NCBI GenBank assembly: GCA_003602285.1
Contig: QZVU01000007.1
Coordinates: 124,001-188,000 of the forward strand
From: Arthrobacter frigidicola
GTDB lineage: Bacteria; Actinomycetota; Actinomycetes; Actinomycetales; Micrococcaceae
Length of the DNA: 64,000 nt
Direction of reading: 5' to 3'
The notes under the pieces are model-generated. The model was not told the DNA's origin. It made no database searches and was given only the letters and a program-made list of their open reading frames with translations. The position numbers and the translations under genes were made by a program. The stretch's first letter is position 1; each line of letters starts with the position of its first letter. Shown here piece after piece: positions 51,397 to 60,239 of this stretch.

Positions 51397-51900
51397 TCAC
51401 ACAGCACAACCCGCCTCGGCCGGTCAGCGCGAGTTTGTCCTAGCTGTTGACCAGCGTGCTGGTGAGCGCGGCTGATGGCGAAGATCACCGATACGACCCA
51501 GTCGAGGAACTGGACCTTCGGTGCATGGGTCAGCAGTCCCGCGACCATCCGGTCCCGGGTCCCGTCCACCTGGAGCTAAGGTGTCGCTGCCGCACCGCCT
51601 GTCACGGATCGAGCGCCACCTGAACGTCGCCGCGCGATCGCGCACCGTCAGTGGTAAGGGACGCCCTTCACCACGGGACGATTTTCGCGGAGCGGGCGCT
51701 TCCCGCTGCCCGACGGAGCGGGCAGCAGCGGTCGGATCCGGTCCCGCTGGACACGTGTGCAACGCTGCTCGAGAGATGCGCCCTCATGCCAGATTCCCTC
51801 ACAGCAGGAGGAGACGTGCCCGACGTCGGTTCGTGTGCAAGCCGGTTGCGGCGTTCCTCTTCCCGCTTTGTGGTTATAGGGTCCGTTTGCGGCTTCCGCA
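51397..51900. other. non-coding stretch, element 1
   Basis: About 500 nt without a credible gene. Short open frames exist on both strands. A minus-strand segment (about 51430-51569) has a hydrophobic run (FLDWVVSVIFAI) that might be the relic of a membrane protein, but it has no consistent start, stop or family resemblance. AGGAGGAG followed by GTG at 51806-51816 looks like an initiation region whose frame runs into the element end. Confidence 0.5.
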
Positions 51901-52073
51901 CCCGACATGTGCGGGGGTCGGGCGAGAGATTGTCCGTAAGGCCTTCGGCGGGGACGATCGGGGGTGTGGACACTGTCCACACTTCGGGTCGCGGACTGGG
52001 CCGTACCGGTGCCGAACGGTGCCGGATTGCGGAGGTTTTCGGGGCAGTGGCTGAATTCCGGGGGCTGGAGTCC
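51901..52073. repeat. right-end block of element 1 (hairpin plus 19-bp palindrome)
   Basis: The block contains a hairpin (CCCGAC 51901-51906 with GTCGGG 51917-51922, 10-nt loop). The palindrome GTGTGGACACTGTCCACAC follows at 51964-51982, then 91 nt similar to the other right ends up to the tRNA-end core. Blocks with the same order of parts precede the cores at 58864 and 62333. The order and spacing are conserved better than the sequence. Confidence 0.8.
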
Positions 52074-52290
52074 GGTTCGAGTCCCACTTCGGGCACATGT
52101 TTTCCCTAGTCAGAGGCCCTTTTGCTCTCTGACTGTTGACAGCCGGCCCAATTCTGCGGTCCGGGTGCCGGATCTGGTGGCTGAGTTGGGGTTTTTCCGG
52201 GGGCGGGGTGGCTCCTTTCTCGCGAAGCCCGGTTTGGGCGTTCTTACTACTTCATGGGTGAGCGGCGGGGTAGGTACATGACTGTGGTGA
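52074..52290. repeat. copy B of the tRNA-end/left-end repeat
   Basis: Starts with the 29-nt core (52074-52102), which holds the last 22 nt of the tRNA. It is followed by the left-end block, including the intact 8-bp AGTCAGAG/CTCTGACT hairpin, and ends near CATGACTGTGGTGAG. The 5' strand of the T stem is not restored upstream (TCCGG in place of GTGGG), so this copy is not a tRNA. Confidence 0.95.
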
Positions 52291-52405
52291 GGAATCTTGT
52301 GAACCTCTTCCGCGTCTCCTTATCCGGTCCTTGAGCGGGCCACCCGAGGATCAACAGACGATGCCCCGCCTATCCGCTATGGGAGTTCGGTGGCCGGATC
52401 GTCGG

Positions 52406-53530
52406 TTACCTGCCGGTTTGAACGGTGAGAAGCTCGCGCACGTCGGCCGGGAGTGAGCGCGCGTCATTCGCGTCGCGGTACAGCAGTCCGCAGCCGTCGA
52501 GCTCGACCGTGATCGTCGGCCCGAGTTCATGCCCCTCCCGGCTCGGCCAGAGCGTCAGGAACATCGTTGCCGACTCGTCACAGGAGCGCGATGCCGGCCC
52601 GGACGCGGCAACGTCTGCTACCAAGCGGGCGGTCGCCGTGTCGAGCATGCCACCAGCAACGAAGTGGCCTGTATGAAGCCTGCCTGTCGCTGGAGCGGCC
52701 ATCGCCCCGTGCGGCTCCGACCCGGTCGACTCCGCCGCGTCTGCCGGAGCGGGCTCGACCGCATAACGGCACCAACGCATTCCATCTATTTCGGCCAGCA
52801 CGGAGTCGGCTATCGGCGCGGGGGGAGCCGGTGACGCTCCGACGGTGCCCGAAGAGGAACCAGCCGATGGAATCGACAGCGGTATCCCCTCATTGAAGGG
52901 AGCAGTCCATGCCGCCGCACACCCGCTGTCCAGGGCAGCGCGCGGTACAACCAGTGTCCGCTTCATCGTCGTGGTGTCTCGTACGGACAGCCCGGCCAGG
53001 GCCTTGTGCACGCCGGGCTTCGTCTTGGCGCACCTGTCCCGGGGGTAGTGCGCGTGGACCGCCTGGCCGGCCGCATCGACGAGCCAAAGCGGGGACACAA
53101 GTTCCATATCCGCCGAACACGGGCCAGGGCCGACCCCGTCATCCGGCTCGGCCAGGGCTGCCAACAGTGGTGCCATATCACCGGTGAGAGTGACAGCGGC
53201 GACGGCGCTCCACCGTCCTTCGGCAGCATCAATGCTGGCCATCTGATCGCAGCGAACGGCGGTGGTCGGGACGAAACCGGTCGGCACCCGGCCGGCCTCA
53301 GGCGCATCCGGATGCTGGGGACCGGGTGGGTTGGTCGGGTCGGGAGGATCGGCCCAGCCGCCCAGATTCGGCGCGAGACAGTCGTAGCCATCGACAATCT
53401 CGGCAGCGTCCACGGGTTGAGCGTTGCCGCCGGGGGCACCGCACCCGCTTAGCAGCACGGACACAAATGCGACGGCGAGCAGCACCTGGGTCAAAGCCAA
53501 GAACCCGTTCGTCGGATGCAGTGCACGCAT
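52406..53530 (-). CDS. secreted lipoprotein of unknown function
   Basis: A 374-residue protein with a lipoprotein signal peptide. A hydrophobic stretch (residues 11-28) leads into lipobox LLSGC with Cys30 as the lipidation site, so it should be anchored outside the membrane. The mature part has several scattered cysteines (for example in YDCLAP, RCDQM, GPCSAD, DRCAKT), compatible with disulfides, and a Gly/Ser/Pro/Ala linker around residues 220-245. I do not recognise a family. It is high-GC, unlike the rest of element 2. Confidence 0.78.
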   Translation of the reverse strand: MRALHPTNGFLALTQVLLAVAFVSVLLSGCGAPGGNAQPVDAAEIVDGYDCLAPNLGGWADPPDPTNPPGPQHPDAPEAGRVPTGFVPTTAVRCDQMASIDAAEGRWSAVAAVTLTGDMAPLLAALAEPDDGVGPGPCSADMELVSPLWLVDAAGQAVHAHYPRDRCAKTKPGVHKALAGLSVRDTTTMKRTLVVPRAALDSGCAAAWTAPFNEGIPLSIPSAGSSSGTVGASPAPPAPIADSVLAEIDGMRWCRYAVEPAPADAAESTGSEPHGAMAAPATGRLHTGHFVAGGMLDTATARLVADVAASGPASRSCDESATMFLTLWPSREGHELGPTITVELDGCGLLYRDANDARSLPADVRELLTVQTGR

Positions 53531-53794
53531 GGCTTCACCCTGCCGGGAATGGCCGGCCGCGTCGATAGTTCAAACACCTTCGTTATCGGAACGAAAGCCT
53601 GCACACACCGAAGTAATCAAGTCCTGCACAATTGTCGGCCCGGCACCATCACGACCCGGACGCCCGTGCAGCTCTCACCTAACCAGCGAGCAGAAATGAG
53701 GCTTCGGACGAAGACCAAGAACAGGGTCGAGGGCATGGAACGCTGATCCGGGCGGCTGCATGGGTACGCTCTCGGTTGCGCAGCTCCCGCTTTG

Positions 53795-55117
53795 CTAACT
53801 TCCTCTGGTTCCTCGGACAATTCGAGCAAGGACTGTGTCGCGTCCGCTTAGGGTGGATGGTTGATATGCCTTCATGAGCCAGCCGATCACTCCGGGTGCT
53901 GCTCCGATTGCTGCCCCTGCCGCAGCCCCGGGTGGTCCTGCGAAAACGGCGCCAAGGGTGGCAGATACGGCTATGGATGACCCATCAACGATCATGTGCT
54001 GTCGGAGGGTGGAACTCTTGCTTGTGGCTTTATTGATGTCATGGATTCGCGGTATGAGAGCGTCCTCGACACGGGCAGCGAGGGTTGCCGGGTCATCGTC
54101 CTTTGCGTCGCGGGCTAGGGCAGATAGTGATCGTCTCCAGTCGTCGAAACTGTCCTCATCCTTTCTGACCTTGACCGTCGTGTTTAGGTCGAGTTCGAGG
54201 TCCGGTATTAGCAGCCTGGATACTTCGGTCAGGACTTCGCTGGGATGCCGCTCCACCCTTGACTGCTTCGTTACTGCCAAAGCCAGCTTTGCGCGGAGCA
54301 GCGAGAAGTCAGCGTCGGTCGGTGGTGCGTATGTCGCCTGAGCGTCGTCGGCGATCGCGAGACTCTTCGCGAGGTACAGAAACTCATCCTGATGGACGAA
54401 CGGCTTGTCTGCTGCGCGGATGTGCATGCCGACGGGCATCACGTTAAGTCCACGGATGTTGTCCCATCTCGCGGTCGGTGGATCCATGGATCCTCCTGCG
54501 GACGCAGCCTCAAGCATCTGAGTTGCGCGCACATCATGCCGAACACTTGATTCAAGTGACTCCTTCCGCGAGATGACGACCGGCCATTGGTCACGCAGGA
54601 TCAAGATTTGCTTGTCGATGAGCGGCGCTAACCTCGTTACGTTGAGGACTATTTGCTTGAACCACTCTCGCGAATGGTCCTCATTGTTGAGTCCACGGCT
54701 GTACCCGCCGTGTCGTGCGAATAGCTGCGGCCCGGATTGCATTGAACCACTCTGAGATCCGGGACGGTTGCCCTCCATGCGCAACTCTCGAGTTGCAGGA
54801 AGGGAGTCAAAGTCGTTGAAGAAAAAGGCGGCTAGGGGGTCATGAAGAAGGAGCCTTGGGTAGTAGAGGAGTGAAGCCGTTAGCTCCGGACCAAACTCTC
54901 GATGGTTCCAGTTGCCCGCAAGCCATCCGCCCGGATAGTAAGTACCAGCGGGTACGGCGTCACCGATGGATGCGCGCGCGCTTTCGGTGAGAAGGGCGCC
55001 GATCTCCTCAATCTGGCGGTACGACAGAACGTCGAGTTCGGGTGCAGTAGGCAGGTCGCCGAAGTACTCCCGTAGCACGTCAAGTGGTGTAACGGGACGG
55101 AAGCGGGGAATGCTCAT
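53795..55117 (-). CDS. hypothetical protein with C-terminal Gly/Ala hydrophobic segment
   Basis: A 440-residue protein of no family I recognise. The N-terminal two thirds are mixed alpha/beta in character, with many Trp and Tyr residues (YYPGGWLAGNWNHREFG, NNEDHSREWFKQIVLN). A charged helical region follows (KVRKDEDSFDDWRRSLSALARDAKDDD in part). The C-terminus has a strongly hydrophobic, glycine- and alanine-rich stretch (AVFAGPPGAAAGAAIGAAPG) reminiscent of membrane-inserting proteins. ATG 55117 is used; a TTG 9 nt upstream is possible. Codon use is AT-richer than the chromosome. Location beside an OLD ATPase makes a defence or toxin role conceivable but unproven. Confidence 0.72.
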   Translation of the reverse strand: MSIPRFRPVTPLDVLREYFGDLPTAPELDVLSYRQIEEIGALLTESARASIGDAVPAGTYYPGGWLAGNWNHREFGPELTASLLYYPRLLLHDPLAAFFFNDFDSLPATRELRMEGNRPGSQSGSMQSGPQLFARHGGYSRGLNNEDHSREWFKQIVLNVTRLAPLIDKQILILRDQWPVVISRKESLESSVRHDVRATQMLEAASAGGSMDPPTARWDNIRGLNVMPVGMHIRAADKPFVHQDEFLYLAKSLAIADDAQATYAPPTDADFSLLRAKLALAVTKQSRVERHPSEVLTEVSRLLIPDLELDLNTTVKVRKDEDSFDDWRRSLSALARDAKDDDPATLAARVEDALIPRIHDINKATSKSSTLRQHMIVDGSSIAVSATLGAVFAGPPGAAAGAAIGAAPGVIGWLMKAYQPSTLSGRDTVLARIVRGTRGS

Positions 55118-55775
55118 GTCAGTCAACGAGACGCCAATCTTTCGCTCACCACAAGGAACTTAGGAAGATAAGAGGGCACGTCTAGGTCCTTCCCGATAGG
55201 CGGAGGTTTGAATATTTCATCGGCTCAGATTGATGATGCCGAGGATCAGGAAGCTGCCACCGATGAAAGAGGATATAGCCGACGTCGAGCGATCGGTTCG
55301 CCACTGCGTAGCCGAAGGTTCCGTTCTGCTGCTTACGACACTAATCTAACGGCTGCCGTGTTGCCCTGAGAGCAGGCTTGTTGGGACTGTCCGTAAGCCG
55401 ATCCCTCAAGGAACACTTTTAAGGGCGGGTCAACGCGGCAGCGGAGCGATCATTTTGGGCACGAAGCCCTACGACTAATTTACTACGCCGCCGATCAACT
55501 CCATGCTCAGGCCGGGCCCCAGGTCGATGAGTTGGGCGGGTTCAGCCGGGACTCTCACGGCTGCACCCTATGCACCCCTACCTGCTGCTAGCACCTGATC
55601 AGGCCGATGGGCGTCAGCCGATGGTCCAGCAGTAATTGTAGTGCTACGCGGTAAGCTAAGATCCAAGCGGCCTGCCCTGCTCGTCGGTCATCCAACCTAC
55701 ATCGGCACAATCAACGCTCTCGGCTTGAGGGCGGCTGCGCGTTCGTTTATGAGGCTCGGTAAGGTAGAGGCCCTG
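55118..55775. other. non-coding stretch, element 2
   Basis: About 660 nt without a supported gene, AT-richer than the chromosome. It should hold the promoter of the unknown minus-strand gene ending at 53795. A plus-strand open frame entering from 55641 overlaps the better-supported minus-strand gene at 55776 and is rejected. I see no clear repeat or RNA gene here. Confidence 0.5.
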
Positions 55776-56246
55776 TTAGTCTTTCATCGGAACGGTGTTG
55801 GTGGAATACACCTTACGTCCGTCACCCAGCTCCACCCAGGGATGCATTTTGTCGAAGGGAATCCCGCTGGCGCGCCGCAATTCCCGGAGTTCGGGAACCG
55901 GCACAAGAAGCTTGACCGGAACTCCCCCCGGCTCGGCGGTGGCGGGCAGTCTTGTAGCCCAAACAGGTGGCCGCGTTACCCACATGTTGCTGCCAAAACC
56001 CCGCTCACCCATCTCAACTGCATAGTTGGTGACGGTCACCGATTTGTCACCCTGGTTCTTGAGCTCGATTTGTATGAAGTCATCACCGTCGAACTGCGGG
56101 TCCTCGTAGACCGGAATGATGTAGGAACTATCGACCTTCACCTTGCGCCCTGAAGTCCGATGCACAGAAATCTGCCACACTAATGCGGCAACCGCCACCA
56201 ACGTGCCTAACACCCCGGCCACTGCGCCCCAAGTTTCGATACTCAC
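55776..56246 (-). CDS. hypothetical membrane-anchored protein
   Basis: A 156-residue protein with one N-terminal transmembrane helix (WGAVAGVLGTLVAVAALVWQI) followed by a basic stretch and a cytoplasmic domain. The domain resembles a beta-sandwich (IQIELKNQGDKSVTVTNYAVEMGER in part, VELGDGRKVYSTNTVPMKD at the end). This single-span plus beta-domain layout is common among small unknown proteins of genomic islands. It starts with GTG after GGGGA. It is divergent from the OLD-type gene with 281 nt between. Confidence 0.72.
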   Translation of the reverse strand: MSIETWGAVAGVLGTLVAVAALVWQISVHRTSGRKVKVDSSYIIPVYEDPQFDGDDFIQIELKNQGDKSVTVTNYAVEMGERGFGSNMWVTRPPVWATRLPATAEPGGVPVKLLVPVPELRELRRASGIPFDKMHPWVELGDGRKVYSTNTVPMKD

Positions 56247-56527
56247 AGTGTCCCCGTGCGAAGCGGACGCGTTCGATTAAAATTCATCCCCTCAGAATAC
56301 AAACACCCTACGACTCTTCAAAAACACCTCCGGCCAGCGAGGCTGCCGCAGCTGTACACATACAGATTGGTATTCACTAGTAGCGAAGCAGTTGGCTGCG
56401 ACTGGTTTGGGCGGTCTGGGAGGGACGATTGTCTTCAGCCCTACCGGGCGCGATTTCACTGTACAAAGAGGATAGGTCTTGGCGGTGGAGGGTGTTTACT
56501 GTCAGACGCAGGCATCATAATAGGGAA

Positions 56528-58444
56528 ATGCGTCTAATCTCAGCCCGAGTCACCAACTTCCGGAATGTTGTCGACAGCGAGGAAATCGTGATCGACCCGG
56601 AAGTAACCTGCCTTGTCGGCAAAAACGAGAGCGGTAAGACCGCGCTCCTCAGTGCCCTTTACCGCGTTCACCCTGTCCATGAGGCGACCACTTTCGAGCC
56701 AGCAAAGGACTACCCGCGTTGGAAGTTGTCGAAAGACAGGCGTGAGCAACTGGTCGACGATGCGATTCCGGTGTCAGCTGTTTTCGCTATCGAAGATGCG
56801 GATCGAACCGCAATTGCTGAAGTGTTCGGAGAGGGTGTTCTGCTCTCCGACACCTTCGGCCTACAACGGACCTATGGAGGAGAGGTTACTTGCACCCTCG
56901 ATGTGGATCCGACCAGGGCGACCAAGAACCTGTTCACGACCCTGAAGACTCCCGCCAGCCTGCAGGCGGAGTTTGAAGATGACCTGCTAATGGGCAACGT
57001 GGCGTTGAAATCCAGAAAGTTGACCCACACCGAGGATGATGAATGGGCCGCTGAAGACCTAACTGGTCTCCAGACTGAGTTGGCGACCAGACTTGGTTCC
57101 AACAACACCAATGGGGCGGTGCAGGCGTTGCTGATTGCGCGTCTGCCCAAGTTTTTCTACTTCGCTGACTATCAGTCGCTGCCAGGCCGCATCGATATCG
57201 ACAAGCTACAGGGCGAGGAGACGCCTGGAGAGACGGGTATGCAGACAGCTCGCGCGCTGCTCAAACTAGCGTCAACAGACGCAGCGTCGCTCACTGACGA
57301 GGATTTCGAAGACCGCAAAGCGGAACTTGAGACGGTCAGCAACGAGATCACTCAGGAAGTACTAACCTTCTGGAAACAGAACGAAGACCTCTCAATCCAG
57401 ATCGACATCGACAAGGTCACAGTCCCAAACCAGAACGGGTACAACGGAGCGACGGCGGTAGCGAAGTATCTCGACATTCGCGTACGAGACGCGAGGCATG
57501 GGTTCACAAACAACTTCGACCAGCGGTCAAGTGGCTTCCGATGGTTCTTCAGCTTCCTCGCCGCGTTTAGTGAGTTTCGAGACTACGAACACGGCGTCGT
57601 GGTGCTACTGGACGAGCCAGCTCTAACTCTCCATGGTCGAGCACAAGCCGACTTCCTTAACTACATCGATGAACGCCTCGCCGCTTCGACTCAGGTCATT
57701 TTCACCACCCACTCGCCCTTCATGGTCGATCCCACGAAGCTCGATAGAGTCAGAATCATTGAGGACAGGGGTGCCAGACTAGGATCTGTTGCCACGCAGG
57801 AAGTCATGGCGGTTGGTGTTGATTCCCTCTTTCCTCTTCAGGCAGCTCTTGGCTACGACATCGCGCAGAACCTTTTCATCGGTCCAAACAATTTGGTTGT
57901 GGAAGGGACATCGGACTACACCTACCTCTGGCTTCTCAGTGAACGGCTGTCTGCATTGGACAGGGAGGGCTTAGATGCAGCCTGGCGCGTCTTGCCGGCA
58001 GGAGGAGCCGCCAACATTCCCTCCTTCGTCGCGCTGATGGGACAAACCCTTGACGTCACTACGTTGATCGACGGAGGCCCCTCCGCGCAAACGAAACTGC
58101 ATAACTTGGCCGATCGGGGTCTCCTGCAGAAGAAGCGCATATTTGTCACAGATCAGTTCACCGACGGCATCTCACCATCTGATATTGAGGATCTGTTTGA
58201 CCCGAAAGACTACCTCCATCTGTACAACTTGACCTTTGGTACAAAGCTCACCAAGACGTCAATTCCTGGTAGAGATCGAATCGTAGCCCGCATTGGCCGT
58301 GCTGTTGGAGCGCCTTTTGTCGACCACGGAGCGCCGGCCGATTATCTTCTGCGGCACCGACAGGTTCAACTCCCAAAACTGAACGACTTGACGTTGAATC
58401 GCTTCGAAAACCTCTTCCGGGCAATCAACAAGACCCTTATCTGA
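56528..58444 (+). CDS. OLD-type AAA ATPase with TOPRIM domain
   Basis: A 638-residue protein. The ABC-type ATPase domain has Walker A GKNESGKTALL (residues 31-41), a signature-like RSSGFRWFFSF, Walker B VVVLLDEPALTLHG (about 357-370) and a switch histidine in FTTHSPFM (about 394). A TOPRIM nuclease domain follows, beginning LVVEGTSDYTYL with the key Glu near 459 and a later LIDGG. This is the overcoming-lysogenization-defect architecture, known from phage P2 Old and from Gabija GajA. No UvrD-like GajB partner is adjacent, so it is closer to a stand-alone class 1 OLD. A role in phage defence is likely but inferred. Codon use is clearly AT-richer than the chromosome. Confidence 0.85.
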   Translation: MRLISARVTNFRNVVDSEEIVIDPEVTCLVGKNESGKTALLSALYRVHPVHEATTFEPAKDYPRWKLSKDRREQLVDDAIPVSAVFAIEDADRTAIAEVFGEGVLLSDTFGLQRTYGGEVTCTLDVDPTRATKNLFTTLKTPASLQAEFEDDLLMGNVALKSRKLTHTEDDEWAAEDLTGLQTELATRLGSNNTNGAVQALLIARLPKFFYFADYQSLPGRIDIDKLQGEETPGETGMQTARALLKLASTDAASLTDEDFEDRKAELETVSNEITQEVLTFWKQNEDLSIQIDIDKVTVPNQNGYNGATAVAKYLDIRVRDARHGFTNNFDQRSSGFRWFFSFLAAFSEFRDYEHGVVVLLDEPALTLHGRAQADFLNYIDERLAASTQVIFTTHSPFMVDPTKLDRVRIIEDRGARLGSVATQEVMAVGVDSLFPLQAALGYDIAQNLFIGPNNLVVEGTSDYTYLWLLSERLSALDREGLDAAWRVLPAGGAANIPSFVALMGQTLDVTTLIDGGPSAQTKLHNLADRGLLQKKRIFVTDQFTDGISPSDIEDLFDPKDYLHLYNLTFGTKLTKTSIPGRDRIVARIGRAVGAPFVDHGAPADYLLRHRQVQLPKLNDLTLNRFENLFRAINKTLI

Positions 58445-58693
58445 TGCACTGATTTCACAGGACCTCGTCACGTCCTCGCCACATCATGGGGCCCGTCATC
58501 CCGCCCAAGTGTGGGGTCACGCGGAGGGGTGCGTTTCCGGCGAGGGTCTTTCACCGCACACCGTCCGGGCGCATAGAGGCTGCGTGGTCTGAACCATCTC
58601 CACGGGTTCATGGTGCTTCTCTCTACGGTCACTCAAACTTTCGTTGTGCTTAACAGACCTGGCAAAGCCGATAATCGGAATGCGCCCCACGGC
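58445..58693. other. non-coding stretch after the OLD-type gene
   Basis: About 250 nt with no gene or clear terminator. GC content rises back toward the chromosomal level as the right-end block is approached. Confidence 0.45.
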
Positions 58694-58863
58694 GGCGTAC
58701 CCTGTCATCGCGGGGTACGCCTTTCCAGGGAGGACACCGGCGGGAGAAGTGGGGATGTGGACAGTGTCCACACTTGAGGTCTCGGACTGGGCCGACAGGT
58801 GCCGGACTGGGCGGATTGCCGGAGTTTTCGGGGGAGTTGCGGATTTCCGGGGCCCCGAAGTCT
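58694..58863. repeat. right-end block of element 2 (hairpin plus palindrome)
   Basis: Contains a 9-bp perfect hairpin (58694-58702 GGCGTACCC with 58713-58721, 10-nt loop TGTCATCGCG). The palindrome ATGTGGACAGTGTCCACAC follows at 58755-58773 and then 90 nt leading to the core at 58864. The hairpin is in the same place as in element 3, and stem positions 2 and 5 differ there in a paired, compensating way. Confidence 0.8.
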
Positions 58864-59079
58864 GGTTCGAGTCCCACTTCGGGCACATGTTTTCCCAAGT
58901 CAGAGGGTTTTTTCCTCTCTGAATGTGGACCGCCGGCCCAATTCTGCGGTCCGGGTGCCGTTCTGGGGCATGGGTTGGGTTTTCCGGGGGCGGGGTGCCT
59001 CCTTTCTGTCGCGGAGCCCGGGTTGGTCGTTCTTACTACTTCAAGGGGAGGGGTGGGGTAGCTACAAGACTGTGGTGAG
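58864..59079. repeat. copy C of the tRNA-end/left-end repeat
   Basis: Core at 58864-58892, then the left-end block. This is the most diverged copy: the post-tRNA hairpin has one mismatch, and the final block reads AAGACTGTGGTGAG in place of ATGACTGTGGTGAG. Confidence 0.93.
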
Positions 59080-59285
59080 AGTTTCTTGACCTGGTCATGT
59101 AGCGTCTTTGCGTTGATGACTCATGCGCACCATCACCACGAGCGAACGTAGGTTGTCGCGACCTCGGACCTGCTCATTGGCGGCTTCTCTAGGCTCAGCC
59201 CGTATCGGCGTGCCGTTGTTTCAAGCCCCAACCGAGTGCACCGTGGAGGAGACGGACCGTACCCTGAGACATCCGAGTAGGACTA

Positions 59286-59588
59286 TTGAAGCGCTATAGC
59301 GAAGAGGGCCAGGAGCGGCCGAACTCCCTGGGCGAGGGCCTCTCCCACGCCGGTCCCGCGTGCACGTCTCAGCGCCAACCGATCAGCGACGAAGAGCACG
59401 AGCCCGGACAGGAACATGAACAAGCAGGCGGTGGGGTGCCCGAGAAGGCAATTCTCGTTGGGGCCGTGATAACCGAGACCGGAGGCTATACCAAACTGCG
59501 AATAACCAAGACGTTCAACATTTCCAGAGCGACTTTGTACGGTAATCTGGCTACTTCTGAGAACCGCGAGTCTTCTGTTGTTCGGTGA
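59286..59588 (+). pseudogene. possible relic ending in a resolvase-like helix-turn-helix
   Basis: A 100-codon frame whose last third (EKAILVGAVITETGGYTKLR then NISRATLYGNL) vaguely resembles the C-terminal helix-turn-helix of serine resolvases, in particular SRATLY. The preceding part is polar, low-complexity sequence with no recombinase catalytic domain. Its 3' end overlaps the convergent minus-strand gene. It may be chance; if real, it is a fragment of a recombinase. Confidence 0.2.
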
Positions 59589-60213
59589 TTTGCCTAATCT
59601 CGCGCCCTAATTCCTCGGTCGCCCGTATGTATTCGAGAGCTGAATCGTAAGTGATATCGCTTTGCCCGTGAGCGGCACCATTGCGCAGCCGGGCAAGCCG
59701 GTCTACCAACTTCTTGAGCTCAGGAGAAACATCTGGTGCCCTTCTCATAGTAATAATAGGACCGCCCCGAGACGAGTCAACTCCCATAGCCGTTAGATAC
59801 GAAGCAACGTCGCGCTCCAGCTCAATGAAGGCAGCAATGACTCCAGCCGAGGGCTGTACCTGAGCCAACCTGATCGCGATGTCGTCCTGCATATCACTAT
59901 CTCGCGTCGTAACTACAGGATCACCCGAGTGACGCTCCTCAATCTCCTCAGCGACTTCTCCGACGGCCTCCGGGGACCACTGCGCTTCCACCCCTGGCAC
60001 CGTGAATCGCTCCAACTTCGCCATTCGCTTAGAGAACTCATCGATGAGTTTTCTAACTTGGTCCCTAAAAATTAGTAAGAGAGTCAGGACCACAAGCGGC
60101 CACGCTACTGAGCTGACAATGGAAGCAACGAAATCGAGGAAGTCGAGTAACCGCGACCACGCTAATTGGTTTGATGCTTCGAATGGAGGTGTGGGCGTCG
60201 GGGTTGGGATCAC
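59551..60213 (-). CDS. membrane-anchored HEPN-like protein
   Basis: A 220-residue protein with one strong transmembrane helix near the N-terminus (about residues 28-50), a charged linker with EEIEERHSGD, and a helical C-terminal domain. That domain has FIELERDVASYL, LVDRLARLRNGAAHGQ and YIRATEELGREI. R177-N-G-A-A-H182 fits the R-x4-H motif of HEPN ribonuclease-like domains, placed between two helices as expected. GTG 60213, 8 nt after a TACTGT box, is the chosen start. It is divergent from the next gene, whose start is only 26 nt away, so the two share a promoter region. Function is unknown; a stress or defence ribonuclease role is a hypothesis. Confidence 0.7.
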   Translation of the reverse strand: MIPTPTPTPPFEASNQLAWSRLLDFLDFVASIVSSVAWPLVVLTLLLIFRDQVRKLIDEFSKRMAKLERFTVPGVEAQWSPEAVGEVAEEIEERHSGDPVVTTRDSDMQDDIAIRLAQVQPSAGVIAAFIELERDVASYLTAMGVDSSRGGPIITMRRAPDVSPELKKLVDRLARLRNGAAHGQSDITYDSALEYIRATEELGREIRQITEQQKTRGSQK

Positions 60214-60239
60214 GAGCCAACAGTAGCGGCTAGTGGGGC

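Larger units (their letters stand above)
46105..52073. mobile_element. tandem tRNA-Leu element 1 (formaldehyde/alcohol dehydrogenase cargo)
   Basis: About 6.0 kb bounded by two copies of the tRNA-Leu 3' end (cores at 46105-46133 and 52074-52102). The left end is a block of about 215 nt shared with the other copies. The right end is a hairpin-palindrome block also found in elements 2 and 3. The cargo is a four-gene minus-strand cluster and a divergent LysR gene. No integrase, transposase or replication gene is recognisable. The boundaries come from the repeats. That it is or was mobile is inference. Confidence 0.6.
52074..58863. mobile_element. tandem tRNA-Leu element 2 (OLD-type ATPase and unknown cargo)
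   Basis: About 6.8 kb between repeat copies B and C. It carries a lipoprotein gene, two unknown genes and an OLD-type AAA-TOPRIM gene. From about 53.8 kb on, third codon positions use A and T far more freely than the chromosomal part, which indicates a foreign origin. No integrase is recognisable. Boundaries rest on the repeats; mobility is inferred. Confidence 0.6.

Noticed and set aside
51999-52097. Regions before copies B, C and D as additional tRNA genes (tRNA-like length, GCCGGATT near the expected 5' end)
   Set aside because: Only the 3' half of the T arm and the 3' acceptor strand match. The 5' T-stem strand does not pair, the acceptor pairs at only five of seven positions, and no anticodon arm can be drawn.
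51651-52109. Open frames crossing the right-end blocks and tRNA cores on both strands (also near 58650-58922 and 61871-62347)
   Set aside because: Their apparent mutual similarity only reflects the DNA repeats. They begin or end with the translated tRNA end and have no consistent frame or start.
55641-56153. Plus-strand 170-codon frame
   Set aside because: It overlaps the better minus-strand gene at 55776-56246, which has a transmembrane helix, a start with a ribosome-binding site and natural amino-acid use.
56528-58444. Calling a Gabija system
   Set aside because: The GajA-like architecture is present, but no GajB helicase gene is adjacent on either strand.
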